Part shown: one piece after another, positions 35,232 to 44,586 of the stretch
Position numbering within the stretch: position 1 is the stretch's first letter
Layout: the number at the start of each line of letters is the position of its first letter
Origin: an uncultured Opitutia bacterium
Lineage (GTDB): Bacteria > Verrucomicrobiota > Verrucomicrobiia > Opitutales > Opitutaceae
Length of the DNA stretch: 51,257 nucleotides
Assembly (NCBI GenBank): GCA_903902745.1
Contig: CAIUWA010000027.1
Coordinates: 1-51,257 of the forward strand
Direction of reading: 5' to 3'
The notes under the pieces: model-generated
Database searches by the model: none
What the model saw: the letters and a program-made list of their open reading frames with translations, nothing else
What the model was told of the DNA's origin: nothing
Translations under genes and position numbers: made by a program

Positions 35232-36466
35232 GCGCGGGAACCTCCAGCCCGGACTCCGGGGACTGGTCAGGCCTGCCTGCGGCGGGCTCTCCGGCCCGCG
35301 TCGCCCTGATCGGCATTTCGGGTTACGGGCGCATCTATCTGCAACTCGTGCGCGAGCTGCTGGACCGCGGAGCGATCAAGCTGGTGGCCGCGGTGGTCAT
35401 CAACTTGGACGAGGAGGCGCAGAACGTCGCCGAGCTGCGCAGCCTGGGTTGCACGGTCTATTCCGATTATGAGGAGATGCTCCGCCGGCACGCGGGGAAG
35501 ATCGACCTCTGCCTGATTCCCACCGGGATCCAGTGGCATGCGCGCATGACTATCGCCGCGTTGAAGGCCGGAATGAATGTGCTGGTGGAAAAGCCTCTGG
35601 CGGGCTCGCTGCGTGATATCCATGCCATCCGCGACGCCGAGCGTGCGGCCGGCCGCTTCGTGGCTGTGGGCTTTCAGGATGTGTACACTCCGGGCACCCG
35701 CTGGCTGAAGCAGCAGTTGTTGGACGGCGCCATTGGCCGGGTGCGGTCGATCCGCGTGCTGGGCCTCTGGCCGCGACCAGCCTCGTACTATACTCGCAAC
35801 AACTGGACGGGGCGCCTGCAGGTCGGGGGCGTCGCGGTACTCGATTCACCGCTGAACAACGCCTTCGGCCATTTTGCCAATTTGGCCCTGTATTTTTCCG
35901 GCGGAAGCCTGGAGGAGGTTGCCACCGCCAGCCGGGTCGAGGCGGAGCTTTTCCGCGCCCATGCCATCGAGAGTTTTGACACCGCGGTGGTCCGCGCCCG
36001 CGCCGGGGCGGACGTGGCGCTTTGGTTCGGCTTCACCCACGCCTGCCGTGAACTGGTCAACCCGGAGATTGTGATCGAGGGATCGGCCGGCCGGGCTGTC
36101 TGGTCCTACGAAAAAATCTGCACCATCAGCCCGGCCGCCGGGCCGGAGCGGTCGCATCCCCTGCCGGCCTCGATTGACACGCGGCGCGTGATGTTCACCC
36201 GGATCCTGCAGCATCTCCACGACGCCACGGTCGCGATTTGCACCACGGCGATGGCGGAGCCGCACACGGCATTGATCGAGGCAGTGCTCGCCGCGGCGCC
36301 GGTGCGCCAGATCTCCCCGGATCTCATTGATCGGATTACACCGGCCGACGGCACATCGCCCCTCCTGGCGGTGCGGGGAATCGAGGCGGCGATGCAGGCC
36401 GCAGGTCGGCAGCAAAGCCTGCTGCGCGAGATGGGGGTTGCCTTGAGTGTTGCCATGCCGGTGTGA
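35228..36466 (+). CDS. Gfo/Idh/MocA-family oxidoreductase
   Basis: A 412-residue NAD(P)-dependent dehydrogenase-like protein. [17 protein letters not shown] is the Rossmann GxxGxG-type loop (about 25-41), [10 protein letters not shown] is the EKP motif that holds the catalytic Lys of the family, and [17 protein letters not shown] continues the fold. The C-terminal alpha/beta domain has [22 protein letters not shown], matching the substrate-side D..(x)H region. Members oxidise sugars, inositols or amino sugars. ATG at 35228 overlaps the symporter stop. The rhamnose mutarotase gene follows by 25 bases, so a three-gene sugar operon is likely. Substrate unknown. Confidence 0.86.
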   Translation: MSAGTSSPDSGDWSGLPAAGSPARVALIGISGYGRIYLQLVRELLDRGAIKLVAAVVINLDEEAQNVAELRSLGCTVYSDYEEMLRRHAGKIDLCLIPTGIQWHARMTIAALKAGMNVLVEKPLAGSLRDIHAIRDAERAAGRFVAVGFQDVYTPGTRWLKQQLLDGAIGRVRSIRVLGLWPRPASYYTRNNWTGRLQVGGVAVLDSPLNNAFGHFANLALYFSGGSLEEVATASRVEAELFRAHAIESFDTAVVRARAGADVALWFGFTHACRELVNPEIVIEGSAGRAVWSYEKICTISPAAGPERSHPLPASIDTRRVMFTRILQHLHDATVAICTTAMAEPHTALIEAVLAAAPVRQISPDLIDRITPADGTSPLLAVRGIEAAMQAAGRQQSLLREMGVALSVAMPV

Positions 36467-36491
36467 ACCGATGGGCTGGCCTCTTTCCACC

Positions 36492-36806
36492 ATGATCCGA
36501 AAAGCCTTCGTAATGAGCGTTCAGCCGGGGCAGGAAACGGAATACGCCCGCCGCCACCAGCCCATCTGGGCCGAACTCACCGCCGTGCTCAAGGCGCACG
36601 GCGCGCACAACTACTCCATCTTTCTCCACCCGGAGACCCGCCAGCTTTTTGCCTATGTCGAAGTCGAGGACGAGGCCCGCTGGGCGGCTATCGCGAAGAC
36701 CGAGGTCTGCCAGCGCTGGTGGAAACACATGGGCGACATCATGCCGGGCAACCCCGACCACAGCCCGGTGGCGCGTGACCTGAAGGAAGTCTTCCACCTC
36801 GATTGA
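36492..36806 (+). CDS. rhaM: L-rhamnose mutarotase
   Basis: A 104-residue dimeric alpha/beta-barrel protein, the same length as E. coli RhaM. Tyr18 and His22 ([10 protein letters not shown]) and Trp76-Trp77 ([12 protein letters not shown]) sit at the positions of the E. coli active site. It interconverts alpha- and beta-L-rhamnose so that the isomerase receives the right anomer. ATG at 36492 gives the family's normal start. Rhamnose isomerase, kinase and aldolase are not in the window. It also shows that the upstream symporter and oxidoreductase may handle rhamnose or a related 6-deoxy sugar. Confidence 0.93.
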   Translation: MIRKAFVMSVQPGQETEYARRHQPIWAELTAVLKAHGAHNYSIFLHPETRQLFAYVEVEDEARWAAIAKTEVCQRWWKHMGDIMPGNPDHSPVARDLKEVFHLD

Positions 36807-36824
36807 AGTGGCACGAGGGTGGAA

Positions 36825-36885
36825 CGTGTTGACCTCAACGCGTTGCGACGAAACCGCTCCGATCCAGCGCGTTGGGGTCAACACG
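36825..36885. repeat. 18-bp inverted repeat between rhaM and the convergent glycosidase
   Basis: CGTGTTGACCTCAACGCG (36825-36842) and CGCGTTGGGGTCAACACG (36868-36885) are reverse complements at 17 of 18 positions, with a 25-base loop. Each arm is itself partly palindromic (GTTGACCTCAAC). There are no T-runs. It may act as a bidirectional barrier between the convergent genes or be a dispersed repeat. Confidence 0.65.
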
Positions 36886-36901
36886 CCCCACCAACATTCG
36901 C

Positions 36902-39076
36902 TTAGGGCAGACGATGGAGGCCTTCGGCGCGCACCACCCATGAGCCATCGCGCGGAAAGCCCGGGGCGTTTCCTTCGGGCGTGCCGCGAGCCTCGCCTGA
37001 GCCGGCGGGCGAAGGGGGGGTCCAGCCCACTGCCATCATGGCCACGGCCGAGAGGAGGGCTCCATTGCCAGGCAGATAGACCGGCAGGTCGTCGCGCTGG
37101 GGATTGTGACCGTTGGGCATGTAGTGGTTGTTCGGGCCGTCCTTGAGCAGGACGTCCACGGCGTCCTTGGGTCGGCCGAGCCGGGCCGCCGTCATCGCGA
37201 TCATCGGATAGTCCCAGCCCCAGATTTTCGCCTCCCAGTCCCAGGTCGCCAGCGTGGCATCGAGGGTGCGGCCCATGACGGCCCGATCGACGCCGTCGCC
37301 CGGCAGCATGCCCAGCGCCATCAGGAAGGAAGGATGATCGTGTCGGCTGTCCTTGTTGTCCCACGTGTCCGGAGTGGATTCGAGGGCGACATAGCGCCCG
37401 TCCTTCTGTGGCAGGGGAGCGAGATGCGTGCGCATGCGCTCCCATTCCGGATCACGCATGAGGCCCAGGCGCTCGCGCCATTGCTGCGCCATTTCCAGGC
37501 CGCGCGCCCAGTAACTGAGTTCGAAGGCCGGGTTCATGCTGGTCGCCTGGTCGTAGATTTCCTGGGCGATCCACAACGGCGGGCCGAGCACATAGCAGCC
37601 GCGGACTTCATTCCAATGCAGCATCGATGCCATGCAATCGGCGCTTTCCAGTACGAGGTCGCGATAGCGTGCCAACGTGGCGGGAGTCGGGTTGTTGCGG
37701 TAAAGCAACTCCGCGAGATGAATGACGTGTGGCTGATTCCAGATGATCAGCGGATTGCCGCCCGGGCTCTCGCGGCCGTCCGGGCCGATCATCTTGGGCC
37801 AGCGCGCCCCGCGCAATCCGCGCTCCTGCGCGAGCACCCGCGCCATGGGCAGCGACTTCACATACCACGCGAGATTCTTGTCCAGGAACGCGTCGCGGCC
37901 CCACAGCGCGAAATGCGCTGCGTGCCACCAGATCATCTCGGTGTGGTGCTTGCCGTACCACGTGCTGTCGGTAAGTCCGCTTTCCTGCGGCGGAAAATCC
38001 CCGGCGAACTGGATGGCTGTGAGATATTGCGAAAGCACCACGCGCCGCTCGAGCTCGGCCGCCCGGGGGTCCTTGCTGCCGGAAAAGTCGATCGCTCCGC
38101 CGCTGCGCCAGAATTTTTCCCACTGGCTGGTACTGGCCGCGCGGATCTCCGTGGCCGCCGGGGCGGGGGCGGGATTCGGCAGGTTCGTTTCGCCCAACGG
38201 GGCGAACGCCACGGTGAATTCAAGCACGTCGCCCGCGGCGGAGCTGATCCGAAACGCATGCGCTCCCGCCGATGCAATCTTCAGTGACAACGCCGATCGG
38301 AGATCCACGCCGTAGCTCGATGCATCCCGCGTGTGGACCAGCCGCAGGGAGTTTCCGTCTTGCGCGACGATCCTGGTCGTGTGCGTCTCCGGCAGCGACC
38401 AGTCCAGCTCCGGGTTGTTCTTGGTCTTGATGTCATGTCCGCGCGGCAGCGCGAGGCGCACCGAGAGCCGGCCACTGGTGACCAGCGGCGAGACGATGCG
38501 GATCGCCAGCACATCCTGCTCGGGATGGCACGCGACCGTCACCTTCACGGGCTCTCCCTCCAGCGTGTAGTTGCTGGTGACGATGCCCGACCAGAGGTCC
38601 AGTGTCTGGCTGATGTCATGCACCTCGCTGGGGACCAAGGTGGGTCCATCCGGCTGGTCCAGCTCGAGGCCGAGCCGGGGCAGCGGCACATCCTGGGGAT
38701 TTTCCCGCAGCCACATTCCGGCCGGCCCGTTTTGATTGGTCGGATAGCCGAGCGTCTGGCCGTAAGCGGTGAAGGGCCGGTTGGCATCCGCCAGCTTGTA
38801 GCCATTGGGATTGGCATTCTCGTGCCAGGCCCAGCGGGCGAGAGTTTCGAGCGGGATGCCCTTCTGGTGGTAGTGCTCTTCGAAGGTCTGTAGTCCCGTC
38901 ACATCCGCGGTGAACGCGAAATGGCCGTTGCCGACGGAAAGCGGTGCCCAGGGATCCAAGTGGGTCAGGCTGGGATTGTGGCGGGTAACCAGCGCTTTGC
39001 GATCGATGGGCTCGGCTCCGCTCGCCGCTGGAAGGAGGAGCGCAAAACCAAGCAGGAGGTGGGGTAGGCGGGGCAT
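36902..39076 (-). CDS. Secreted (alpha/alpha)6-barrel glycosidase-like protein (GH65-like)
   Basis: A 724-residue protein with a signal peptide (LPHLLLGFALLLPAASGAEP, cleaved near residue 21). The N-terminal beta-sandwich part opens with LVTRHNPSLTHLDPWAPLSVGNGHFAFTADVTG, read here in two pieces; 'LSVGNG.FAFTADVTGLQTF' is a phrase I associate with GH65-like and related clan GH-L proteins. The C-terminal part is an (alpha/alpha)6 barrel, with GKHHTEMIWWHAAHFALWGR and KIWGWDYPMIAMTAARLGRPKDA. A catalytic Glu is probably in the HTEM segment. It likely cleaves an outer-membrane or periplasmic oligosaccharide. The ATG at 39076 overlaps the dehydratase TGA (TGATG). Exact GH family is uncertain. Confidence 0.65.
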   Translation of the reverse strand: MPRLPHLLLGFALLLPAASGAEPIDRKALVTRHNPSLTHLDPWAPLSVGNGHFAFTADVTGLQTFEEHYHQKGIPLETLARWAWHENANPNGYKLADANRPFTAYGQTLGYPTNQNGPAGMWLRENPQDVPLPRLGLELDQPDGPTLVPSEVHDISQTLDLWSGIVTSNYTLEGEPVKVTVACHPEQDVLAIRIVSPLVTSGRLSVRLALPRGHDIKTKNNPELDWSLPETHTTRIVAQDGNSLRLVHTRDASSYGVDLRSALSLKIASAGAHAFRISSAAGDVLEFTVAFAPLGETNLPNPAPAPAATEIRAASTSQWEKFWRSGGAIDFSGSKDPRAAELERRVVLSQYLTAIQFAGDFPPQESGLTDSTWYGKHHTEMIWWHAAHFALWGRDAFLDKNLAWYVKSLPMARVLAQERGLRGARWPKMIGPDGRESPGGNPLIIWNQPHVIHLAELLYRNNPTPATLARYRDLVLESADCMASMLHWNEVRGCYVLGPPLWIAQEIYDQATSMNPAFELSYWARGLEMAQQWRERLGLMRDPEWERMRTHLAPLPQKDGRYVALESTPDTWDNKDSRHDHPSFLMALGMLPGDGVDRAVMGRTLDATLATWDWEAKIWGWDYPMIAMTAARLGRPKDAVDVLLKDGPNNHYMPNGHNPQRDDLPVYLPGNGALLSAVAMMAVGWTPPSPAGSGEARGTPEGNAPGFPRDGSWVVRAEGLHRLP

Positions 39077-40023
39077 CAGGACTTCAGCCAGGGCAGGGCA
39101 TCGAGATCAACGTTGCCGCCGGTCAGGATGATGCCGACCCGGCGGCCGGCGACCGCAAATTTCTTTTCCGCAATGGCCGCGTACGGGACGGCGCTGGAGG
39201 GCTCGATGATAATTTTCATCGTGGTCCAGATCTGCCGCATGGCGGCGACGATGGCCGCTTCGCTGACGGTGACAATGTCGTCCACGTTGGCGCGGATGAT
39301 CGGGAAATTCAGCTCGCCCAGTGAGGTGCGCAAGCCATCGGCGATCGTGTTGGCCTGCGCGGGAATGATGCGGCCCTCTTGGAAAGAGCGCCGGGCGTCG
39401 TCGGCCTGCTCGGGCTCGGCCGCGATCACCTGGATACCGGGCTGAAGCCCCTTGGCCGCAATGGCGGTGCCGCTGAGTAGTCCGCCGCCGCCCACGGGCG
39501 CAAGTATCAGGTCGAGGTCGGGGACATCCTCCAGCAGTTCGAGTGCAGCCGTGCCCTGGCCGGCCATCACCCGATAATCGTTATAGGGATGGATGAACGC
39601 GGCGCCGGTTTCGGCGAGCACGCGCGCACAGGCCTCCTCGCGGGCCTGGAGGGTGGGAGCGGAAAGGATGACCTGGCCGCCGTAGCCGCGCACGGCGGCC
39701 TGCTTCACCGCGGAGCTGTTGCTGGGCATCACAATGTGGGCGGCGACACCGCGCAGCCGGGCGGCCCGCGCGAGGGCCGCGGCATGATTGCCGGATGAGT
39801 GCGTGGCGACCCCGCGGGCCGCCTCGGCTTCACTGAGGGAGAACACGGCGTTGGTCGCGCCCCGGGCCTTGAAGGCGCCGACTTTCTGGAAATTCTCGCA
39901 CTTGAAAAAAAGCTGCGCGCCGCACGCCTCGTCGAGCCGCCGGCTGGTCAGCACCGGGGTGCGGTGGATTTTGTCGCGGATGCGCTCGTGGGCGGCCCGG
40001 ATGACGGCGAGGTCGATCGACAT
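39076..40023 (-). CDS. PLP-dependent threonine/serine dehydratase family protein
   Basis: A 315-residue fold type II PLP enzyme. The PLP Lys lies in VGAFKARGATNAV (family: SFKxRGA), followed by THSSGNHAAALA, VGGGGLLSGTAIA (phosphate loop) and a C-terminal GIILTGGNVDLD. No ACT regulatory domain is present, so it resembles catabolic threonine dehydratase or serine racemase. It may deaminate threonine, serine or a hydroxy-amino acid. ATG at 40023 (MSIDLAV) is preferred over a start 6 residues upstream. The stop TGA overlaps the glycosidase ATG, which suggests translational coupling even though the functions look unrelated. Confidence 0.86.
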   Translation of the reverse strand: MSIDLAVIRAAHERIRDKIHRTPVLTSRRLDEACGAQLFFKCENFQKVGAFKARGATNAVFSLSEAEAARGVATHSSGNHAAALARAARLRGVAAHIVMPSNSSAVKQAAVRGYGGQVILSAPTLQAREEACARVLAETGAAFIHPYNDYRVMAGQGTAALELLEDVPDLDLILAPVGGGGLLSGTAIAAKGLQPGIQVIAAEPEQADDARRSFQEGRIIPAQANTIADGLRTSLGELNFPIIRANVDDIVTVSEAAIVAAMRQIWTTMKIIIEPSSAVPYAAIAEKKFAVAGRRVGIILTGGNVDLDALPWLKS

Positions 40024-40070
40024 GGTGACTCCAGCTTGCACCGCGGAAGGCGGGCAGGCAAACTCTCCGC

Positions 40071-40451
40071 ATGGTCAAAAAACTCCTGCATACCCGGATG
40101 CGCGTGAACGACATCGAGCGCACCGTGAAATTCTATGAGAGCGCGCTCGAGCTCAAGGTGGCGCGCCGGAGCGTGTCGCCGCGCGGCGCCCAGATTGTGT
40201 TCCTCGCCACGCCGAACAGCGACGAGGAGATCGAGATCTGCCAGCTGCCCAACAGCCCCAGCGTGCAGGTACAGCCGGACTTGATGCACCTCGCGTTCGA
40301 GGTGGACAACCTGGCGGCCTTTGCGGCCCAGCTCGAAAAGAAGGGCTACAAGCTCAGCGACGGCCCGACCAAGACCAGCAGCGGCTCGACCATCGCCTTC
40401 ATCGACGCTCCCGAGGGCTATGAGGTGGAGCTGATCGAAAAGGCGAAGTGA
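40071..40451 (+). CDS. VOC-family (glyoxalase I-like) protein
   Basis: A 126-residue vicinal-oxygen-chelate protein. LLHTRMRVNDIERTVKFYESALELKV is the glyoxalase I N-terminal pattern, with a metal-binding His7. LMHLAFEVDNLAAF begins the second beta-alpha-beta-beta-beta unit with a second His, and GYEVELIEK supplies a C-terminal Glu. A lactoylglutathione-lyase activity is possible, but VOC proteins have many substrates. It is divergent from the dehydratase gene (47 bases between starts), and its GTGA overlap with the next gene suggests co-translation. Confidence 0.83.
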   Translation: MVKKLLHTRMRVNDIERTVKFYESALELKVARRSVSPRGAQIVFLATPNSDEEIEICQLPNSPSVQVQPDLMHLAFEVDNLAAFAAQLEKKGYKLSDGPTKTSSGSTIAFIDAPEGYEVELIEKAK

Positions 40452-41182
40452 ACGAGCCCGCCGCCAGTGCGTCGCGCAGCCGCTGGGCGGGAGCCTGGCT
40501 GGATGCACTGGCGTTTTGCGGCGGCCTGGCGCTGGCCTGGTACGGGGGCTGGCAGACGACCGACCTGGTCTGGAGCCTCTGGCTTTCGAGTTTGGTGGTC
40601 GGTTATGCGCTCATCGTCTGGTCAGTCACGATTCCCCTGCGCGCGCTGCTGCGGGGCCTGGCGGCCGATCAGTCTTCGACCACGGGTCCGGTCCCGCAGC
40701 TGGCGGCGGTCGGCGTGATCGGCGCCGGCACGTTGTTCGGCCTCGCATTTTTCACCGTGCACTTCGGCGGCTTTCATTTCGTCCATTCCGTGTTTCTCAA
40801 CACGTTCTTTCCCGTGACCAGCAGCCGCTCCTTTCCGAACTTGGCGGTTTATCGCATCGTGGTGGCGCGCTACTGGCTCTTCCTGCCACTCGCGTTCCTG
40901 GCGGAGCGAACTGCCTTCCGCCAGATCGATCACCCTCCACCCGACGACGGTTCGGTCACGGCCGCGGCGATCGCGCAGCGCAAGGCGCGGGACGCCAGCT
41001 CCGGCCTGATGGCGCCCTACAAGGGGGTCATCCGCATGCACCTGTTGATTTTTTTCTTCGCCTTCGCCCATTTTGCGAAGCTCGAGAACTTCGCCGTTTA
41101 TGCGGTGGTCTACGCTGTATATTTTTTCCCGTGGCGGCTGCTGCATAAAAATCCCACGGCGGACGGTGCGATCGAAGCGTAA
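40448..41182 (+). CDS. Multi-pass membrane protein of DUF6498 type
   Basis: A 244-residue protein with about 6-7 helices (DALAFCGGLALAWYGGW, LWLSSLVVGYALIVWSV, LAAVGVIGAGTLFGLAFF and so on). HFVHSVFLNTFFP and a C-terminal FAHFAKLENFAVYAVVYAVYFFPW segment are distinctive. I recall this pattern from the DUF6498 family of uncharacterised integral membrane proteins. The start is GTG at 40448, overlapping the stop of the VOC gene (GTGA). Nothing in the sequence shows a catalytic role. Confidence 0.65.
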   Translation: MNEPAASASRSRWAGAWLDALAFCGGLALAWYGGWQTTDLVWSLWLSSLVVGYALIVWSVTIPLRALLRGLAADQSSTTGPVPQLAAVGVIGAGTLFGLAFFTVHFGGFHFVHSVFLNTFFPVTSSRSFPNLAVYRIVVARYWLFLPLAFLAERTAFRQIDHPPPDDGSVTAAAIAQRKARDASSGLMAPYKGVIRMHLLIFFFAFAHFAKLENFAVYAVVYAVYFFPWRLLHKNPTADGAIEA

Positions 41183-41191
41183 TCCAATCGG

Positions 41192-42079
41192 TTACCCTTT
41201 GGCCTGGGCGGCGCGGCGTTCGCTGGCGAAGAGGTATTGCTGGGCGAGGCCGGCCAGCGGGCCGAAATGCACGCGGCCAAACTGGGTGACCTGGGCGGGT
41301 TTCCATCCGTGCAGGCCGTAGCGGGCGGCCATCGCCTTGAGGATCCACACGTCCACCGGGAAGGCCTCCAGCCGGCCGGCGCCGAAGAGCAGCACGCAGT
41401 CGGCGATTTTTTCCCCGACCCCGGGAAGCGAGCAGAGCCGGGCCTTGGCCTCGAAGTATGGCAGAGCCTCCGTTTCATCGAGCCAGCCGGGATGGCCGGC
41501 GATGAACCGGGCGGTCTGGTGAATGTAGCGGGCGCGAAAACCAAGGAGACAGGCGCGCAGATCAGCCTCGGGAATTTCGGCAAGCTCGGACCAGGTGGGC
41601 AGCCGGCGATGCCCCGGAACAATTTTTCCCCCGTGCCGCGAAGCGAGCAACGCGAGCATTTGCTTGATCTGCACAATTTGCTTTGTGGCGCTGCAGAGAA
41701 AGCCCAGCAGGGTTTCGCCGAACGGCTGGCGCAGGATGCGGAGCCCGGGAAATTCCCGCAGGCAACGGGCCAGGTGGGGGTCGCTGCGCCACGGCAGGCT
41801 GTCGACCAGGGCACCATAGTCCTCTTGCGCTGCGAAGTAGCGCGGGAGGGCCGCACCGGTGACTGTGGCCACGGCTGCCGGCGCGCGCCATTGCAGCGCG
41901 TCGTTCGTCAGGCGGACTTCGGCCGCACATCCGGCCCACAGGCCGAGCCACGAACCAGTGGGCTGGCGGTTCCAGCGGAAGGCCTGTCCGCCATCAAGAG
42001 TCTCGGCCAGCCCGGCTGCATCCCAGGGGGGCGCGAAGGCGGGGAGCGGCTGCCAGTCGGACCAAGCGGGAGCGGGCAT
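41192..42079 (-). CDS. OGG1-like HhH-GPD DNA glycosylase
   Basis: A 295-residue base-excision repair enzyme. TLDGGQAFRWNRQPTGSW matches the OGG1/AlkA N-terminal domain. The HhH-GPD domain has SLPGVGEKIADCVLLFGAG with the catalytic Lys224 and EAFPVDVWILKAM with the catalytic Asp243. In addition, GFLCSATKQIVQIKQML corresponds to the OGG1 region that contacts the flipped base. It likely removes 8-oxoguanine and nicks by beta-elimination. It is the last gene of a minus-strand run, 4 bases after the alpha-E protein stop. It converges with the DUF6498-type gene. Confidence 0.85.
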   Translation of the reverse strand: MPAPAWSDWQPLPAFAPPWDAAGLAETLDGGQAFRWNRQPTGSWLGLWAGCAAEVRLTNDALQWRAPAAVATVTGAALPRYFAAQEDYGALVDSLPWRSDPHLARCLREFPGLRILRQPFGETLLGFLCSATKQIVQIKQMLALLASRHGGKIVPGHRRLPTWSELAEIPEADLRACLLGFRARYIHQTARFIAGHPGWLDETEALPYFEAKARLCSLPGVGEKIADCVLLFGAGRLEAFPVDVWILKAMAARYGLHGWKPAQVTQFGRVHFGPLAGLAQQYLFASERRAAQAKG

Positions 42080-42083
42080 TCGC

Positions 42084-43070
42084 TCAGTTCAGCATCTTGG
42101 CGCCGTCCGTCGAGTAATTGATGAAGGTCTCCTGCACGGCGGTATGGATGCCGGCGAGCTTGAGCTGGATGTCATCGAGGTATTCATGCAGCCCGTCCGC
42201 GATCACGTCGGCGATGACGGTCCCCGCCAGCTCGTCATGCAGCTGCGCGACGAGGCGGCGGGCGGGATTGTCCGTGAGATGCGGGGCCTCGGCGGTGATG
42301 CAGTCGAGCGCGAAGCCGGCGTGGCTCACGGCATAAAGGACGCTGCGCGGGAAATTTTCGTCGCACACGAGATAGTCGACCACGTGCTCGAGGTTGAGCT
42401 GGCCGCGGCGGCTCTTGCGGAAGGCCTCGAAGCCGGAGCACGTGCGCAGCACGGCGGCCCACTGCACGATGTCGAGCGCGGAGCCGACGGCGTGCAGGCT
42501 GGGCAGGAGCGTGAAATATTTCACGTCGATGATGCGCGAGGTGTTGTCGGCGCGCTCGAGGTGGCGGCCGAGCTCGAAGAACCACCACATTTCATTGCGC
42601 GGCAGCATCGACTCGGCGATGCCGTAGAACAGCTGGATCTGGGTCTTGACGCGGGCGATGTAATCCGAGGAACCGAGCTGAGCATAACGGGTGTAGTCGT
42701 CCTCCCGCAGCTTGAGATAAAACGAGTTGATCTGCTCCCACACCTCGCTGGCGAGCTGGTCGCGGATGCAGCGGGCATTTTCCCGCGCCAGGCTAATGCA
42801 GGACAGGATGGAGCTCGGGTTCCTCATGTCGAACAGCATGAAATCGACGACCGTGCGCTCACTCACGTCATCGCCGTGGAGCTCGGTGAATTCATCGATG
42901 CCGCCGGAGACGTTCACGAGGGGCTTCCACGAGCGGGGATCATCCGCCGCCTGGCGCGACTGGAGGTCGAGCACGAGCTGGGCGTTGACATCGATGATGC
43001 GCGCGGTGTTTTCTGCGCGCTCGAGATAGCGGGCCATCCAGTAGACGAGGTTTGCGACGCGGGAGAGCAT
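42084..43070 (-). CDS. Alpha-E domain-containing protein
   Basis: A 328-residue, mostly helical protein starting MLSRVANLVYWMARYLERAENTAR, which is the characteristic opening of the alpha-E (DUF403) family. Further family words are DPRSWKPLV, FDMRNPSSILSCISLARENARCIRDQ and SEVWEQIN. The family is almost always next to a circularly permuted ATP-grasp gene and often a transglutaminase gene; a peptide-bond-forming role has been suggested, but no biochemical function is established as far as I know. Here it follows the ATP-grasp gene by two bases. No transglutaminase gene is present nearby. Confidence 0.92.
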   Translation of the reverse strand: MLSRVANLVYWMARYLERAENTARIIDVNAQLVLDLQSRQAADDPRSWKPLVNVSGGIDEFTELHGDDVSERTVVDFMLFDMRNPSSILSCISLARENARCIRDQLASEVWEQINSFYLKLREDDYTRYAQLGSSDYIARVKTQIQLFYGIAESMLPRNEMWWFFELGRHLERADNTSRIIDVKYFTLLPSLHAVGSALDIVQWAAVLRTCSGFEAFRKSRRGQLNLEHVVDYLVCDENFPRSVLYAVSHAGFALDCITAEAPHLTDNPARRLVAQLHDELAGTVIADVIADGLHEYLDDIQLKLAGIHTAVQETFINYSTDGAKMLN

Positions 43071-43072
43071 GG

Positions 43073-44566
43073 TCAGACCTTGATTTCCTCGGGGGCCTCG
43101 GGCTCGGCTTCGGCCGCGCCATCATCGGCGGCCAGCACCCAGGTGTCCTTCGAGCCGCCGCCTTGCGAGGAGTTGACGACGAGCGAGCCCTTGCGCAGCG
43201 CGACGCGGGTGAGGCCGCCGGGCATGATCTTGATCGTCTCGCCGTTCAGGATGTAGGGGCGCAGGTCGATGTGCCGGCCCTCGAGGCAGTCGCCGCAGAT
43301 GCTGGGGCAGCGCGAAATGCCGAGGGTGGGCTGGGCGATGAAATTGCGCGGATGCTCGATGATCTTGGCGCGGAACTCCTCGATCTGCTCCTTGGTGCTG
43401 TGCGGCCCCACGAGCATGCCGTAACCGCCGGCCTCGTTGACGCTTTTCACCACGAGCTTCGGCAGATTTTCCAGGATGTAGGTCATGTCCTTCGGATCGG
43501 AGGAAAGGAAGGTGTCTACATTCGGCAGGATGGCGTCCTGCCCGAGGTAGAACTTTATCATCCGCGGCACGTAGTGGTACATCGCCTTGTCATCGGCGAC
43601 GCCGGTGCCGATGGGATTGCAGAGGGCGACGTTGCCCTTGCGGTAGGCATTGACGAGGCCGGGCACGCCGAGGAGCGAGTCCTCCCGGAAGACCGTGGGA
43701 TCGAGGAAGTCGTCATCAATGCGCCGGTAAATGACGTGCACGGGCGCGAGCCCGTCGGTGCGGCGCATGTAGACGCGGTCGTCCTCCACGACGAGATCAC
43801 TGCCCTCGACGATCTCGATGCCCATCTGGCGGGCGAGGAAACTGTGCTCGAAATAAGCGGAGTTGAACACGCCCGGGGTGAGCAGCACGACCGTGGGCTC
43901 CGGCACGTGCTCGGGCGCGAGGTGCATGAGCAGGGCGAGCAGGTCGTTCGGATAGGTCTCGACCGGGCGCACGCGGTAGTCGCGGATGAGATTGGGGAAA
44001 ACCCGCTTCATGATCTGGCGGTTTTCCAGCACATACGAGACGCCCGAAGGCGTGCGCAGGTTGTCCTCGAGCACGCGGTAGGTGCCGTGCTGGTCCCGGA
44101 CGAGATCGCTGCCATTGATGTGGACGAAGAGGCCGCGCGGCATGGCGAAACCCACCATCTCGCGGCGGAAATGCTTCGAGGTCTCGACCATCTCGCGCGG
44201 CACGATGCCCTCGCGCAGGATGTGCTGCGGGCCATAGATGTCGGCGAGGAACAGGTTGAGCGCGGTCATGCGCTGGATCAGGCCGGACTCCAGGTGGGCC
44301 CACTCGTCGGCGGGCACGATGCGCGGAATGAGATCGAACGGAAAAATCTTCTCCGTGCCGCGGTCGTCGCTGTAGACGGTGAAGGTCACCCCGCGCCGCA
44401 GGAACGTCTGGTCGGCGAGCTGCTGGCGCTCGTGCAGCTCGCGCATGCCCTCGAGCCGCGAGAAGCGCTCGGCGAGACGCGCGTAATGCGCCCGTGGCTT
44501 CCCGGGGCCGGCGAACATCTCGTCGCAGAATGAGCCGAGGTCGTACTTCGCAAAAAGGTCGGGCAT
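43073..44566 (-). CDS. Circularly permuted ATP-grasp type 2 protein
   Basis: A 497-residue protein of the DUF404/DUF407 kind. [61 protein letters not shown] (read in parts) and [17 protein letters not shown] are its family landmarks. The ATP-grasp fold implies ATP-dependent ligation of a carboxylate to an amine or thiol. The gene starts at ATG 44566 ([11 protein letters not shown]), 20 bases after the small exported protein, and precedes the alpha-E gene by two bases. Its partner and substrate are unknown; the conserved pairing suggests a joint enzyme complex. Confidence 0.92.
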   Translation of the reverse strand: MPDLFAKYDLGSFCDEMFAGPGKPRAHYARLAERFSRLEGMRELHERQQLADQTFLRRGVTFTVYSDDRGTEKIFPFDLIPRIVPADEWAHLESGLIQRMTALNLFLADIYGPQHILREGIVPREMVETSKHFRREMVGFAMPRGLFVHINGSDLVRDQHGTYRVLEDNLRTPSGVSYVLENRQIMKRVFPNLIRDYRVRPVETYPNDLLALLMHLAPEHVPEPTVVLLTPGVFNSAYFEHSFLARQMGIEIVEGSDLVVEDDRVYMRRTDGLAPVHVIYRRIDDDFLDPTVFREDSLLGVPGLVNAYRKGNVALCNPIGTGVADDKAMYHYVPRMIKFYLGQDAILPNVDTFLSSDPKDMTYILENLPKLVVKSVNEAGGYGMLVGPHSTKEQIEEFRAKIIEHPRNFIAQPTLGISRCPSICGDCLEGRHIDLRPYILNGETIKIMPGGLTRVALRKGSLVVNSSQGGGSKDTWVLAADDGAAEAEPEAPEEIKV

Positions 44567-44586
44567 GCGGAGTGGGGCGGGAAGGG

